From: Bordetella genomosp. 12
Lineage (GTDB): Bacteria; Pseudomonadota; Gammaproteobacteria; Burkholderiales; Burkholderiaceae_B
NCBI RefSeq assembly: GCF_002261355.1
Contig: NZ_NEVU01000001.1
Span: 248,001-312,000, forward strand
Direction of reading: 5' to 3'
Length of the DNA: 64,000 nucleotides
A model generated the notes under the pieces. The model was not told the DNA's origin. It did no database searches and saw nothing but the letters and a program-made list of their open reading frames with translations. This document shows, piece after piece, positions 31,011-40,143 of this stretch. The translations under genes and the position numbers were made by a program. Position 1 is the stretch's first letter; each line of letters starts with the position of its first letter.

Positions 31011-33584
31011 TCAGTATTGATAGGTCAGGGACAGGCGCACGCTGCGGCCGGGTTCGGTGTACCAGTCTACCGGCCGGGCGATGGCCGTGGCGCCGGCGGT
31101 GGGCACATTGATGGCTTCCCAGTACTTTTTGTCGAACAGGTTGAACACGCCCAACTGTACCTGCATGCCCTTGACGGCGGCCGGCCGCCAGTAGGCCATC
31201 AAATCCACAACGCCATAGCCGGGCGCCTGAAAATCAGGATAAGGCGTGGCGCTGGAGGCGTCCGGATACTCGACCTTGCTGTGCTTGCGCGCGGCGGTGA
31301 GCGTGGCGTCCACCCCCCACTGATCGCGGGCATAGCCCAGGCCCAGCACGGCTTTGAGCGCCGGGATGGAGTTCAGGTATTGCCCCGTGCCCTGGTCCTT
31401 GCCCACGGCCCATGCGAGCGAGCCCCAGGTGCGCCAGTTGGGGGCGAACTTCCAGTGGGCCGAGGCTTCGGCGCCGTAGATGCGCACGCGGTCACGATTG
31501 ACGATACCGGTCACGCCCAGCGGATACTGGCCGGCCCAGCTCGGCTGCCATTGCGGCGAGCTGGCGTCGATGGGCACGTTCTTGTCGATGAAGTTCTGGT
31601 AGCGGTTGTCGAAGAAGGACAGCGCGCCGCCCAGGGCCTCGTCGCCCAGTTTGGTGCCCAGCTCCCAGCCCTTGCTGGTTTCGGGTTTGAGATAGGGGTT
31701 GCCCACCCGCAGATAGGTGCCGGCCCCGCCATAGTTGGTGTAGAGCTCGCTGGCGTTGGGCGCGCGGTAGCCAAAGCCGTACTGCGCATAGAAAGTGACC
31801 TGCTCCTGGGCTTTCCAGGTGCCAAGCAGCTTGGGCGAGAAGCGTCCGCCCGAGGACGACGGCGGCAGCGTGCCTTGCGAGTTGGCGTTGCTGTCGTAGC
31901 CATCGCTGGACTGCGGCTTTTGCTCGTAGTGGTCGTAGCGCAGCGAAGGCGTCAGCGTGTAGCGGCCGTCGGCGAAGCTGAACTCATCCTGCGCCCAGAA
32001 GGCGAACTGGCTGCCCTTGACGTGCGGCATGTCGGCCTGATTGGTGTGCAGCAGATCGCACAGGCGCGGGCCGAACGGGGCGGGCAGGCCGCTGCGGATG
32101 GCCGGGCAATTGTCGTAGCCATCGGAATACTGTTGCGTGCGGTTGCCCATCCACTCGCCACCGAGTGTTACGCGTTGGGCGACCGTGCCCTCGAAACGGC
32201 GGCTGGCTTCGCCGTTGACCCCGAACAGCGCTTCTCGGATGGAGTTGCTGCGGCCGTATGCGCCCGAGGGGTAGCCATAGAGGAAGGGATCGCGCGGGAT
32301 GATGGAAGCGCGGCTGTCGACGCTGCGCTGGCCGTCGAGCGCGTTGTCCAGCGTGACCCGTTGCCAATAGATGGCCGCCGTGGCGCTGTCGATCAGGCCG
32401 CCAGCCGTCGGCGCGGTGTATTGGTAGTCGAGGGAGACGCGCTCGCGCTTGGTGGTCTTGACGGTGGAGTTGCCCCCGATCAGGTAGCTGGTGCCGGGCC
32501 CCTGTTCGTACATATTGTCCAGCGTGCCTTTGCGCTTGAAGTACTCGCCGGTCAGGCCGAAGCGATGGCCGCCGTCGATTTTTTGCTGCAGCTTGGCCAG
32601 GAAGTTCTGCTGGGTGTAGTTCTCGGGCGTGGGCTCGTCGCGTTTGGGGCCGTAGCCGCCGACATCGCCGCGGTTGTCCAGCGCGTGGCCGGCGCGCGCG
32701 CCGGCCTGAATCAGCCACGAGGTGTTTTCCTGCAGGCGGCCGGCCAGCGCGGCATTGGCGCCGCGGCTGGTGTCAGCCGAGTCATAGTCGATTTTGGCCA
32801 GTGCGCCGAAGTTGCGGTCGTCCCGCAGCAGATCGGAGGGATCCAGGGTGTGCAGGTCGGCCATGCCGCCCAGAGCGCCCGAGCCGGCTTTGGTCGAATC
32901 GGCGCCGCGCACGATATCCAGCCGCGACAGCGTGTTGAAGTCCACCGCCTCCAGTCCGCCTTTGACGCCACGCGCGCCGTCGTCCAGGAAAGGCAGGCGG
33001 ATGCCGTCGATGCGGGTCAGCACGCGGTCCTGGTCCAGCCCGCGGATGTTGATGCTGTTGTTCTGGCGGTTGAACGTCACGCCCGGGTCCAGCCGTTTGC
33101 TGACGTCGCTCCAGCTGTAGGCCATGGCGGCGTCCAGTTCGGGCCGCGTGGTGACCGTGTTCCAGGCGGGATCGGCGCGCGTGCTCTCGCCTTCGACGGA
33201 GACGGGGGGCAATTGGGGCACGTTGCCGGCCGGGCGGACGACGTAAGTGCCATTGCCCTGCCGGGAGGCCACCAGCGGGGTGCCGGCCAGCAGCCGGGCC
33301 AGCGCCTGTTCGGGGGTGTAGTTGCCGTGCAGGCCGGGGCTCTTGAGCCCCGCCACGGCCGAGGGCTCGTACAGCAGCGTCAGGCCGGCCTGATCGGCAT
33401 AGCGGGCCAGCGCGTCAGCCAGCGGCGCGGCCTCGATCTGATAGCTGCGCGGGGCCGTCTGCTGGGCCAGCGCGGGCACGGACAAGCCCAGCGCCAGGGC
33501 CAGGGCTGTCAGGGCCGTGGCGCGCGCCAGTCTGGGCGAGCGGACGGAGGAGAAAGAAGCTGCGGGAGGAGTTACAGGTGCCAT
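31011..33584 (-). CDS. bhuR: TonB-dependent haem receptor BhuR with N-terminal signalling domain
   Basis: 857 residues. A signal sequence ends near AQQ, residue 42. Then comes the secretin/TonB short N-terminal domain (about 45-120), which talks to the HurR anti-sigma factor. A TonB box is followed by the plug (about 140-260) and the 22-strand barrel ending LTYQY. The haem-receptor landmarks YRAP and GNPYLKPE (for FRAP and NPNL) are present, but the stretch between them contains no His, where other haem receptors have a ligand His. It imports haem across the outer membrane and senses it. Confidence 0.94.
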   Translation of the reverse strand: MAPVTPPAASFSSVRSPRLARATALTALALALGLSVPALAQQTAPRSYQIEAAPLADALARYADQAGLTLLYEPSAVAGLKSPGLHGNYTPEQALARLLAGTPLVASRQGNGTYVVRPAGNVPQLPPVSVEGESTRADPAWNTVTTRPELDAAMAYSWSDVSKRLDPGVTFNRQNNSINIRGLDQDRVLTRIDGIRLPFLDDGARGVKGGLEAVDFNTLSRLDIVRGADSTKAGSGALGGMADLHTLDPSDLLRDDRNFGALAKIDYDSADTSRGANAALAGRLQENTSWLIQAGARAGHALDNRGDVGGYGPKRDEPTPENYTQQNFLAKLQQKIDGGHRFGLTGEYFKRKGTLDNMYEQGPGTSYLIGGNSTVKTTKRERVSLDYQYTAPTAGGLIDSATAAIYWQRVTLDNALDGQRSVDSRASIIPRDPFLYGYPSGAYGRSNSIREALFGVNGEASRRFEGTVAQRVTLGGEWMGNRTQQYSDGYDNCPAIRSGLPAPFGPRLCDLLHTNQADMPHVKGSQFAFWAQDEFSFADGRYTLTPSLRYDHYEQKPQSSDGYDSNANSQGTLPPSSSGGRFSPKLLGTWKAQEQVTFYAQYGFGYRAPNASELYTNYGGAGTYLRVGNPYLKPETSKGWELGTKLGDEALGGALSFFDNRYQNFIDKNVPIDASSPQWQPSWAGQYPLGVTGIVNRDRVRIYGAEASAHWKFAPNWRTWGSLAWAVGKDQGTGQYLNSIPALKAVLGLGYARDQWGVDATLTAARKHSKVEYPDASSATPYPDFQAPGYGVVDLMAYWRPAAVKGMQVQLGVFNLFDKKYWEAINVPTAGATAIARPVDWYTEPGRSVRLSLTYQY

Positions 33585-33680
33585 GAGGTCGTTCCGATCA
33601 GAGGTAGCCGTTGCTTCCCATGACCGTTGAGCAGTTCAAACCGGACAGCTCATGCCCCGCTTTTTTGTAACAGGAATCAT

Positions 33681-34613
33681 TCAGGTTTCCAGCGGCCCGA
33701 TCGTGACCCAGTAAGGGGTACGGGTGTGGACGGTGACCGGCAGCAAAGCGGGCAAGGCGCGCAGCACGCCGGCCGTGTTGTCGAGTTGGAAGGTGCCCGA
33801 GACGCGCAGTTGTGCCACGGCGGGATCGCAACGCACGATGCCGCGGCGGTGCCGGGCGATTTCGGCCGCGAACTCGGCCAGCGACATGTCGCGCGCCTGG
33901 AGCACGCCGCGCAGCCAGGCAGGCTGGCTGTCGGGAACCGTGGGCAGCGCGTGCAGGGCCGTGCTGTCGAACCAGGCGGTGCGCGGAGCGGGCATGGTGG
34001 CGGGTGAGCCGAGCGCGGGCTGGACGCGCACATGGCCTTCGTAGACTTCCACGCGGCAGCCATCGTCCTGCAGGCGCAGGGCAAAACGCGCCTGCTGCGC
34101 CATGACCTGGCCTTGCGGCGTCTGGGCCACGCAGGCGTGGGCGCCGGCACGGACATAGATTTCGCCCACGCGCAGGCGCAGGCCGTCGGGGGTGAGATCC
34201 AGGGCCGTGGCGCTGTTGAGCGTGACCTGGGTGCCGTCGGGTAGCGTGATGTCGCGCCGCTCGCCGGGCGCGCTGCGGTATTCGGCGAACAGGCCGGCCT
34301 GCTCGCCGCCGCGCCAGGCGGCCCAGGCCGCCGGCGTGGCGAGGATGAGGCCGGCCAGGGATTTGAGGGCTGCGCGGCGGGCCTTGAAGGCCGGCCGCCC
34401 CAGGGTGGCGCGCGCCAGTTCGGGCGGCAGGCCGCCCAGCAGATCACTGACGCGCTGGGCGCGTTGCCAAGCCTGCTCGTGCTGGGCGTTGCGCGCGCGC
34501 CAGCGTTCGCAGGCGGCCATGTCTTCGACACTGGCCTGCCCCGAGGCCAGTTGCATGAGCCAGCGGGCGGCTTCGCGGGCGACGCGGCGGTCTATCGTGC
34601 CTTCGGGAGTCAT
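33681..34613 (-). CDS. hurR: FecR-type anti-sigma regulator HurR
   Basis: 310 residues. A cytoplasmic N-terminal helix domain (about 8-85, RRVAREAARWLMQLASGQ and RWRARNAQHEQAWQRAQRV) is followed by one membrane segment (LAGLILATPAAWAAW) and the periplasmic FecR domain (about 130-310). It carries the haem signal from BhuR to HurI. ATG 34613 overlaps the hurI stop as ATGA, so synthesis of sigma and anti-sigma factors is coupled. Confidence 0.93.
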   Translation of the reverse strand: MTPEGTIDRRVAREAARWLMQLASGQASVEDMAACERWRARNAQHEQAWQRAQRVSDLLGGLPPELARATLGRPAFKARRAALKSLAGLILATPAAWAAWRGGEQAGLFAEYRSAPGERRDITLPDGTQVTLNSATALDLTPDGLRLRVGEIYVRAGAHACVAQTPQGQVMAQQARFALRLQDDGCRVEVYEGHVRVQPALGSPATMPAPRTAWFDSTALHALPTVPDSQPAWLRGVLQARDMSLAEFAAEIARHRRGIVRCDPAVAQLRVSGTFQLDNTAGVLRALPALLPVTVHTRTPYWVTIGPLET

Positions 34614-35128
34614 GCGTCGTTCAGCGCCAGAATGCACTGCTCGTAGGCGCGCAGGATATGGCGCTGCACGGTGCGCACCGAAATCTGCAGCTGTTCGGCG
34701 ATCTCGGCATGAGACAGGTGCTCGATCTGGGCCAGCAGGAAGGCCGTGCGCGTTTTGGCCGGCAGGGCCGTGAGCAGGGCGTCGATATGGTCCAGGGTTT
34801 CGAGGACGAGCAGGCGCTGCTCGGGCGAGGGGGCGCATTCGAGCGGCAGCACCGCCAGCGCCTCTTCATAGGCGCGCTCCAGCGAGCGGCGCCGGTAGTG
34901 GTTCAGCAGCAGGCGCCCGGCGATGGTGACCAGATACGCCCGCGGTTCGCGCACGGCGGACAGCTCGCGGCGATGGCGCAGCACGCGCAGGAAAGTGTCC
35001 TGAGCGAGGTCCGCGGCATCGAAACTGTTGCCGAGTTTTTTGCGCAGCCAGCCATTGAGCCAGCCGTGATGATCGGCGTAGAGGCGATGGACGTCGTCTT
35101 GGGAGGCGGAGAACACGTAGGCGCCCAA
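34610..35128 (-). CDS. hurI: ECF sigma factor HurI (FecI type)
   Basis: 172 residues. Sigma region 2 (LYADHHGWLNGWLRKKLGNSFDAADLAQDTFLRVL) and region 4 (about 110-165, LSHAEIAEQLQISVRTVQRHI) are clear. It directs RNA polymerase to bhuR when haem is bound outside. The start is uncertain: TTG 35128 opens the frame, and GTG 35116 would begin closer to the usual FecI length. The Fur box at 35133-35151 overlaps its promoter. Confidence 0.92.
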   Translation of the reverse strand: MGAYVFSASQDDVHRLYADHHGWLNGWLRKKLGNSFDAADLAQDTFLRVLRHRRELSAVREPRAYLVTIAGRLLLNHYRRRSLERAYEEALAVLPLECAPSPEQRLLVLETLDHIDALLTALPAKTRTAFLLAQIEHLSHAEIAEQLQISVRTVQRHILRAYEQCILALNDA

Positions 35129-35132
35129 TGTA

Positions 35133-35151
35133 AATGAAAATAGCTCTCATT
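35133..35151. promoter_or_regulatory. Fur box of hurI
   Basis: AATGAAAATAGCTCTCATT contains TGA-x-AAT...T-x-TCA in the 7-1-7 layout; 11 of 14 non-central positions match the consensus TGATAATNATTATCA. It overlaps the predicted hurI transcription start, so iron-loaded Fur should repress the haem operon. Confidence 0.65.
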
Positions 35152-35176
35152 CTATTAAATGAGCATGAAACTGCAA
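35149..35176 (-). promoter_or_regulatory. hurI promoter
   Basis: TTGCAG (35176-35171) and TAGAAT (35154-35149) on the minus strand, 16 nt apart. The start would be near 35142, within the Fur box. Confidence 0.5.
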
Positions 35177-35423
35177 TCGGAATTTGTCCGCCCCTGGCCG
35201 GCGCCCCACCCCGCCCCGGCCGCGAGCGCGGCCCCGGGGCGGCAGGTCAGGCGCGCCGTCTCGGCGTGGGGTGCGGCGCGTTTGCGGCCGCTGTTGCCAG
35301 GTTGCAACAGACCACCGGGAAAGCTCCAGCGGCATCGGACGTTGCACTTTTCGGGGAGCGGCTATGCCAAAATGACGTCACACCGGCCCTGTTGCCGCTG
35401 ATCTTTTTAGGTATTGCCCCACC
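35177..35423. other. GC-rich spacer upstream of the beta-propeller gene
   Basis: About 250 nt with no convincing gene. A near-perfect inverted repeat GGCCGCG-AG-CGCGGCC occurs at 35218-35233 inside a longer GC block. A promoter for the following gene could not be fixed. Confidence 0.5.
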
Positions 35424-36419
35424 TTGAAGCCCCTGCATTTGATCCGCTGCGCTCTGGCGAGCGCGGGGATGGCGTTGAGTCTGTCGGCGGCCGCGGCCCC
35501 GATCTTCGTGCTCAACTCGCTGAACGCCAATGTCAGCATCATTGATCCTGCGACCTATACCGAGCTGCGGCGTGTGCCGACCGGCAAGGAGCCGCATCAC
35601 CTCTATCTCACTCCCGACGAGAAGTCGCTCATGGTGGCCAATGCCCTGAGCGACACCATCACGCTGATGGATCCTCGCACCGGTGAAATCCAGCGCACGC
35701 TGACCGGCATCGTCGACCCCTATCAGTTGCGCTTCTCGCCCGACATGAAGTGGTTCGTCACGGCGGCCAACCGGCTGGATCACATCGATATCTATGAGTA
35801 CAAGCCGCTGGGCCAGGGCAAGGGTTTCGACCTCAAGCTGGTCAAGCGCGTGCCGGCCGGCAAGACGCCCAGCCACATCGCCATCGACAGCAAGAGCAAG
35901 ATCACCTATGTGTCGCTGCAGGACAGCGATCAGGTGATGGCCATCGACCTGGCCACGCAAAAGCCGCTGTGGACCATGCCGGTGGGTAAAACGCCGGCCG
36001 ATGTCTTCATCACCGCCGACGACAAGACGTTGCTGGTGGCGCTGACGGGCGACAACTATGTCGAGGCCTATGACCTGACCGCCAAGCCGGTCAAGCTCAT
36101 CAAGCGCATCAAGACCGGGGCCGGCGCCCACGCCTTCCGGGCTCAGGGAGATGGCCGCCATCTCTTCGTGAGTAACCGCAGCGCCAACACCATCAGCCGC
36201 ATCGATACGCGTGCGCTGGAGGTGACCGATACCTTCGCAGCGCCCGGCGGCCCGGATTGCATGGACGTCTCCAAGGACGGCAAGCTGCTTTTCGTCACCT
36301 CGCGCTGGGCAGGCAAGCTGACGGTCATCGATCTCGAGAAGAAAACCGTCAGCAAACAGGTCCGCGTGGGCAAGTCCCCGCACGGGGTATGGACGCTGAA
36401 TCATGCGCCGGCCCGCTGA
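35424..36419 (+). CDS. YncE-like secreted beta-propeller protein
   Basis: 331 residues. A signal peptide (ends about residue 24, SLSAAAA) precedes repeated blades of the YVTN/NHL type: NANVSIIDPATYTELRRV, DTITLMDPRTGEIQRT, SDQVMAIDLATQKPLWT and GKLTVIDLEKKTVSKQ. TTG 35424 is needed to include the signal peptide. The protein is probably periplasmic; ligand unknown. It overlaps the next gene by 17 nt and heads a three-gene unit with a deacetylase-like and a hydroxylase-like protein. Confidence 0.85.
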   Translation: MKPLHLIRCALASAGMALSLSAAAAPIFVLNSLNANVSIIDPATYTELRRVPTGKEPHHLYLTPDEKSLMVANALSDTITLMDPRTGEIQRTLTGIVDPYQLRFSPDMKWFVTAANRLDHIDIYEYKPLGQGKGFDLKLVKRVPAGKTPSHIAIDSKSKITYVSLQDSDQVMAIDLATQKPLWTMPVGKTPADVFITADDKTLLVALTGDNYVEAYDLTAKPVKLIKRIKTGAGAHAFRAQGDGRHLFVSNRSANTISRIDTRALEVTDTFAAPGGPDCMDVSKDGKLLFVTSRWAGKLTVIDLEKKTVSKQVRVGKSPHGVWTLNHAPAR

Positions 36420-37209
36420 TCGACGCCGTATCGTGGCGGCCGGCCTGCTGGCCGCCGCCTGCTCGCAAGCCGCGCTGGCCGCGCCCGTGGCGGCCGTGTG
36501 CGACAAACCGGTTTATCTGACGTTCGACACCGGACACATGGGAGTGGCCGAGCATATCGCCGCGGTGCTCAAGCGCCAGGGCGTGCATGCCACGTTCTTT
36601 CTGGCCAATGAGCGCACGCTCACCGATGGCAGCAGCCTGGATGCGCAATGGGCGCCATGGTGGAAAGCGATGGCCGCCCAGGGGCATGTGTTCGGCTCGC
36701 ACACCTACGATCACGTCTATTGGCGCGGCGACCTGCCCGACGGCAAGTTCCGCGTGCGGCCCAGCGCCGGCCCCGATAACGGCAAGACCGAGACGTGGAC
36801 GGCCGCGCAGTACTGCGACGAGATCAAGCGTTCGGCGCAACGCTTCACGGCCATGACGGGCAAGACCATGTTGCCGCTGTATCGGGCGCCGGGCGGCAAG
36901 ACTTCGCCCGCGCTGCTGGCCGCGGCACGCCAATGCGGTTATGCCCATGTCGGCTGGGCCGACGCGGGCTTTCTGGGCGATGAGCTGCCCAGCGACAAAT
37001 ACCCCAATGCGGCCTTGCTGGAGCAGGCATTGCGCCGCATCCGGCCGGGCGATATTCTGCTTGCACACCTGGGCATCTGGTCGCGCAAAGATCCCTGGGC
37101 GCCGGCCGTGCTGGAGCCGCTGATCACCGGCCTGAAGGCCAAGGGCTATTGTTTCGCCACGCTCGATACCCATCCGGCGTATCGCCAGTGGCTTGCCACG
37201 CATCACTGA
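36403..37209 (+). CDS. Polysaccharide deacetylase-like (NodB fold) protein with TFDT motif
   Basis: 268 residues, signal peptide about 1-27 (AAACSQAALAA). NodB motif 1 reads LTFDTGHMG rather than TFDDG, so the second, metal-binding Asp is Thr. Motif 2 GSHTYDHVYW keeps both His. Motif 3 YRAPGGK and the late ILLAHLGIW are also present. It may use a different metal arrangement or a different substrate from canonical deacetylases. ATG 36403 overlaps the preceding gene, which indicates coupled translation. It is followed at 6 nt by the hydroxylase-like gene. Confidence 0.85.
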   Translation: MRRPADRRRIVAAGLLAAACSQAALAAPVAAVCDKPVYLTFDTGHMGVAEHIAAVLKRQGVHATFFLANERTLTDGSSLDAQWAPWWKAMAAQGHVFGSHTYDHVYWRGDLPDGKFRVRPSAGPDNGKTETWTAAQYCDEIKRSAQRFTAMTGKTMLPLYRAPGGKTSPALLAAARQCGYAHVGWADAGFLGDELPSDKYPNAALLEQALRRIRPGDILLAHLGIWSRKDPWAPAVLEPLITGLKAKGYCFATLDTHPAYRQWLATHH

Positions 37210-37215
37210 TTCACC

Positions 37216-38205
37216 ATGGAAACACTCAGTCAGCTGTTTTCACAATGCCAGGAATGGCTGTTTGAAACCGCCGTACAGCCGCTGCTTTTTCATCTGGGGC
37301 TGGCCAACATCATCGAAGACGCCTACGACGGCACGATGTGGCTGCTGGTCGGCCTGATCCAGATCGTTGTCATGGTGGTGATCTTCGGCGCGCTGGAGCG
37401 CTGGCGTCCGGTCGAGGCGGTGCGCGACCGCCAGCAAGTCTTCGTGGACGTGCTCTATACCCTGGTGCATCGCCTGGGGCTGTTCCGCATCCTGTTGTTC
37501 TTTACGGTCGAGCCGCTTTGGGACGGTGTCTTCGGTACGCTGCACACCTGGGGCCTGGCGACCTTCCAGCTCGATCAGGTCTGGCCGGGCGTCACCGACG
37601 GTCCCTGGACCAGTCTGCTGCTGTATCTGCTGATCTTCGATCTGGTCGATTATCTCTACCACCGCGCGCAGCACCGTTTCAGCTGGCTCTGGGCCTTGCA
37701 TTCCCTGCATCACAGCCAGCAGCAGATGACGCTCTGGAGCGACAACCGCAATCATTTGCTCGATGACATGTTGCGCGACGTGGTGATCGTGCTGGTGTCG
37801 CAGCTGATCGGCGTGCCGCCGGCGCAGTTCGTGGCCGTGGTGGCCATCACGCAGCTCACCGAGAGCCTGTCGCACGCCAATCTGCGCGCCAGCTTCGGCT
37901 GGCTGGGCTCGCGCCTGGTCGTAGGGCCGCGTTTTCATCGCCAGCATCACTCGATCGCCTATGACGCCTCGGCGCCCGGCCCGGCGGGCGGCTATAACTT
38001 CGCCGCCCTGTTTCCTATCTGGGACATGCTGTTTCGCACGGCGCGCTTCGACGGCGACTACGGCCCGACCGGCATCCACGACCAGCTGCCCCAAGGGGGC
38101 GGCCGGGATTACGGGCGCGGTTTCTGGGCCCAGCAATGGCTGGGCATGAAGCGGCTGTTCTCGCGGGCTAAGTCGCGACGCTCGGATCGTGCGCCTGCTT
38201 CTTGA
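37216..38205 (+). CDS. Membrane fatty-acid hydroxylase/sterol desaturase family protein
   Basis: 329 residues with at least four membrane segments. The eight-His di-iron motif is present: DYLYHRAQHRF (H-x3-H), LHSLHHSQQ (H-x2-HH) and FHRQHHSIAYD (H-x2-HH), plus LTESLSHANL. These enzymes hydroxylate or desaturate lipid chains using O2. The C-terminus overlaps the convergent thioesterase gene by 38 nt. With the propeller and deacetylase-like proteins it may act on envelope lipids or glycolipids (inference). Confidence 0.88.
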   Translation: METLSQLFSQCQEWLFETAVQPLLFHLGLANIIEDAYDGTMWLLVGLIQIVVMVVIFGALERWRPVEAVRDRQQVFVDVLYTLVHRLGLFRILLFFTVEPLWDGVFGTLHTWGLATFQLDQVWPGVTDGPWTSLLLYLLIFDLVDYLYHRAQHRFSWLWALHSLHHSQQQMTLWSDNRNHLLDDMLRDVVIVLVSQLIGVPPAQFVAVVAITQLTESLSHANLRASFGWLGSRLVVGPRFHRQHHSIAYDASAPGPAGGYNFAALFPIWDMLFRTARFDGDYGPTGIHDQLPQGGGRDYGRGFWAQQWLGMKRLFSRAKSRRSDRAPAS

Positions 38206-38674
38206 TGGCGTCGTGGCGGTTTTCCATTTCCTGACGCAGGGCGCGCCGCTGCTTGGCGGCCTCGAAACGCTGGCGCTCCTCGAGGGTGCGTAGCTCCAGC
38301 GCCGGCACGGCGGTGGGTTGCCCCTGGTCGTCGACGGCCACCATCGTGAAATAACAACTATTGGTGTGGCGCACCAGCTTGCGCCGGATGTCTTCGGTCA
38401 CGACCTTGATACCCACTTCCATCGAGGTGCGGCCGGTGTAGTTGACCGAGGCCAGGAAGGTCACCAGCTCGCCCACATGGATGGGTTCGCGAAAGACCAC
38501 CTGATCGACCGACAGGGTGACGACATATTGGCCGGCGAACCGGCTTGCACAGGCGTAGGCCACCTGATCCAGATACTTGAGTATGGTGCCCCCGTGAACA
38601 TTGCCCGAGAAGTTCGCCATGTCTGGCGTCATCAGGATGGTCATCGAAAGCTGGTGGCTGAAAGCGTCTTCCAT
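38168..38674 (-). CDS. Acyl-CoA thioesterase (hotdog fold, YciA/BACH type)
   Basis: 168 residues. The catalytic hotdog block MTPDMANFSGNVHGGTILKYLDQVAY has the Asn and Asp/Gly pattern of acyl-CoA thioesterases, and VVTLSVDQVVFREPIHVGELV follows. It hydrolyses acyl-CoA to the free acid in the cytoplasm. The C-terminal helix (about 128-168) is charged. Its 3' end overlaps the convergent hydroxylase gene. Confidence 0.92.
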   Translation of the reverse strand: MEDAFSHQLSMTILMTPDMANFSGNVHGGTILKYLDQVAYACASRFAGQYVVTLSVDQVVFREPIHVGELVTFLASVNYTGRTSMEVGIKVVTEDIRRKLVRHTNSCYFTMVAVDDQGQPTAVPALELRTLEERQRFEAAKQRRALRQEMENRHDAIKKQAHDPSVAT

Positions 38675-38712
38675 GGCGGTCTTACGAATGGGAAAGCGGC
38701 TATCGTACCCGG

Positions 38713-40143
38713 CTATTGGGCGGCGGCGGCGCCCTGCGGCGCGGCTGCCGCCGGTTCGGCCGCAAGCGGCGGCGGATTCCAGTGCCCATCGAGCGCGGCG
38801 GCGGCGGGTAGATACACCCTCAGCACGATGCGCAGGTCCTCGCCGGACAGGGGCAGCCAGTTGGCCCGATCGGCTTCGGGCGGCGGGTCGGCTTGCAGAT
38901 AGAGCTCCAGCGACCCATCAGGATTGAAGCGCAGGGGATCGCGATCGCCCACGCTGTGGCGGCGGTAGGGGGAGGTCAGGGGTTGGCCTTGCGCATCAAA
39001 GGCCGCCAGCGCCCAGAAGGCGTCCCCCGGCGGCAGCGCATCGGGTTCGAAGCGCAGCACGTAGCGTGTGGCCGCATCGATGGGCCGGCCGGCGGCGTCG
39101 CTCACCAGACGCCAGGCCAGCACATCTTCGGGCAGCTCCGCGCCGGGCTGGCGCAGGGCCATCTGCGCCCGCTTGAGATAGGCAGCGCCATAGGCGCCCA
39201 TGGCCTGGCGCTCGGCCACCCAGCCGCCGATGGCCGCCTGCGGCGCTTGATCCAGCGCCGCGAGATAGGCCGGACCTTCGCGGGCGGCGCGGCGCAGCGC
39301 CTGCTGCACGCTGTTGTCCTGGCGCGCAAAATCAAATTGCTGGCCAGGCACGATGCCCAGGCGGCGCAGCCGCGCTGCCATGGGTTGATCGGTGTCGTGC
39401 GCCGGCGTTCGGCGCAGCAGGTCCGCGGCATACGCGAAGAACACCTCGGCCGGCATCCTGGCCAGCAACTGCTTGGGCGGCGTGACCGCGTCCAGTGTCG
39501 GGTCCGATTTCACCTGGACCGATTGCGCGCCCCGGTTCCAGTCTTGCAAGGGCGTCAGGATGAAGGCGTCCTGCAGTTGTTGCGTCTCACCAGGCTCGCC
39601 CGCCTGCAGCAGACCAGTGAGCCACACGTGGCCAGTGGGTGCATCGATCCGTTGCATCCCGGGCGGCAACGGGGTTGGCCAGCCCGGCGGCACCACGGCG
39701 TAATTGCCGCGTCCGGTGCCGGTGCTGCGCTTGCCCACCACCGCAAAGGCATCGCCCCACAGGTCATGCAGCGTGAGGGTATAAAGCCGGCCTTGCGTGG
39801 GGGGCACCGAGATGACGACCGGCCCGGCGTCCAGGTCCAGCCAGGCGTTCATCTGTTGCATGTCGGCATGAGGCCAGGCGCCGGTGCTGGCCTCGCCGCG
39901 CTGCAGCCAGAAATGGTTGGCCGGCGCGTGGCCCGGCTGGCCCGCGGTTTTGGCCGATACGGCCTGGCGTCTGGCCAGATCCATGGATACCAGCGGGTAG
40001 AGATACACATAGGCATCCAAGGCCAGGCGCGGCAGCTCGGCCGTGGCCGCCATCGCGGGGGGGGCGGCCGGCGGCTGCGCGCGGCCAGGCACCGGTGCGG
40101 CGAGAGCAGCCAGGGCCAGAAGGGCCGCGTTCAGGCAGCGCAT
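38713..40143 (-). CDS. DUF1254/DUF1214 secreted protein
   Basis: 476 residues. Signal peptide MRCLNAALLALAALAAPVPGRAQ. The DUF1254 domain (about 35-165) contains LALDAYVYLYPLVSMDLARRQ and NHFWLQR...DLDAGPVVISVPPTQGRLYTLTL-like blocks. The DUF1214 domain (about 330-455) contains LRFEPDALPPGDAFWALAAFDAQG and ends DLRIVLRVYLPAA. Proteins of this kind are exported; their activity is unknown. ATG 40143 opens at the signal peptide. The C-terminus is Ala/Pro-rich. Confidence 0.88.
   Translation of the reverse strand: MRCLNAALLALAALAAPVPGRAQPPAAPPAMAATAELPRLALDAYVYLYPLVSMDLARRQAVSAKTAGQPGHAPANHFWLQRGEASTGAWPHADMQQMNAWLDLDAGPVVISVPPTQGRLYTLTLHDLWGDAFAVVGKRSTGTGRGNYAVVPPGWPTPLPPGMQRIDAPTGHVWLTGLLQAGEPGETQQLQDAFILTPLQDWNRGAQSVQVKSDPTLDAVTPPKQLLARMPAEVFFAYAADLLRRTPAHDTDQPMAARLRRLGIVPGQQFDFARQDNSVQQALRRAAREGPAYLAALDQAPQAAIGGWVAERQAMGAYGAAYLKRAQMALRQPGAELPEDVLAWRLVSDAAGRPIDAATRYVLRFEPDALPPGDAFWALAAFDAQGQPLTSPYRRHSVGDRDPLRFNPDGSLELYLQADPPPEADRANWLPLSGEDLRIVLRVYLPAAAALDGHWNPPPLAAEPAAAAPQGAAAAQ

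Noticed and set aside
30000-33623. Plus-strand open frame of about 1200 codons opposite bhuS/bhuR
   Set aside because: Mirror frame of GC-rich genes with strong family matches on the minus strand; low-complexity Gly/Ala/Arg composition and no motifs.
34866-35150. Frame with a true ATG (35150) overlapping the start of hurI
   Set aside because: Out of frame with the sigma-factor domains and Arg-rich; the hurI start remains uncertain between TTG 35128 and GTG 35116.
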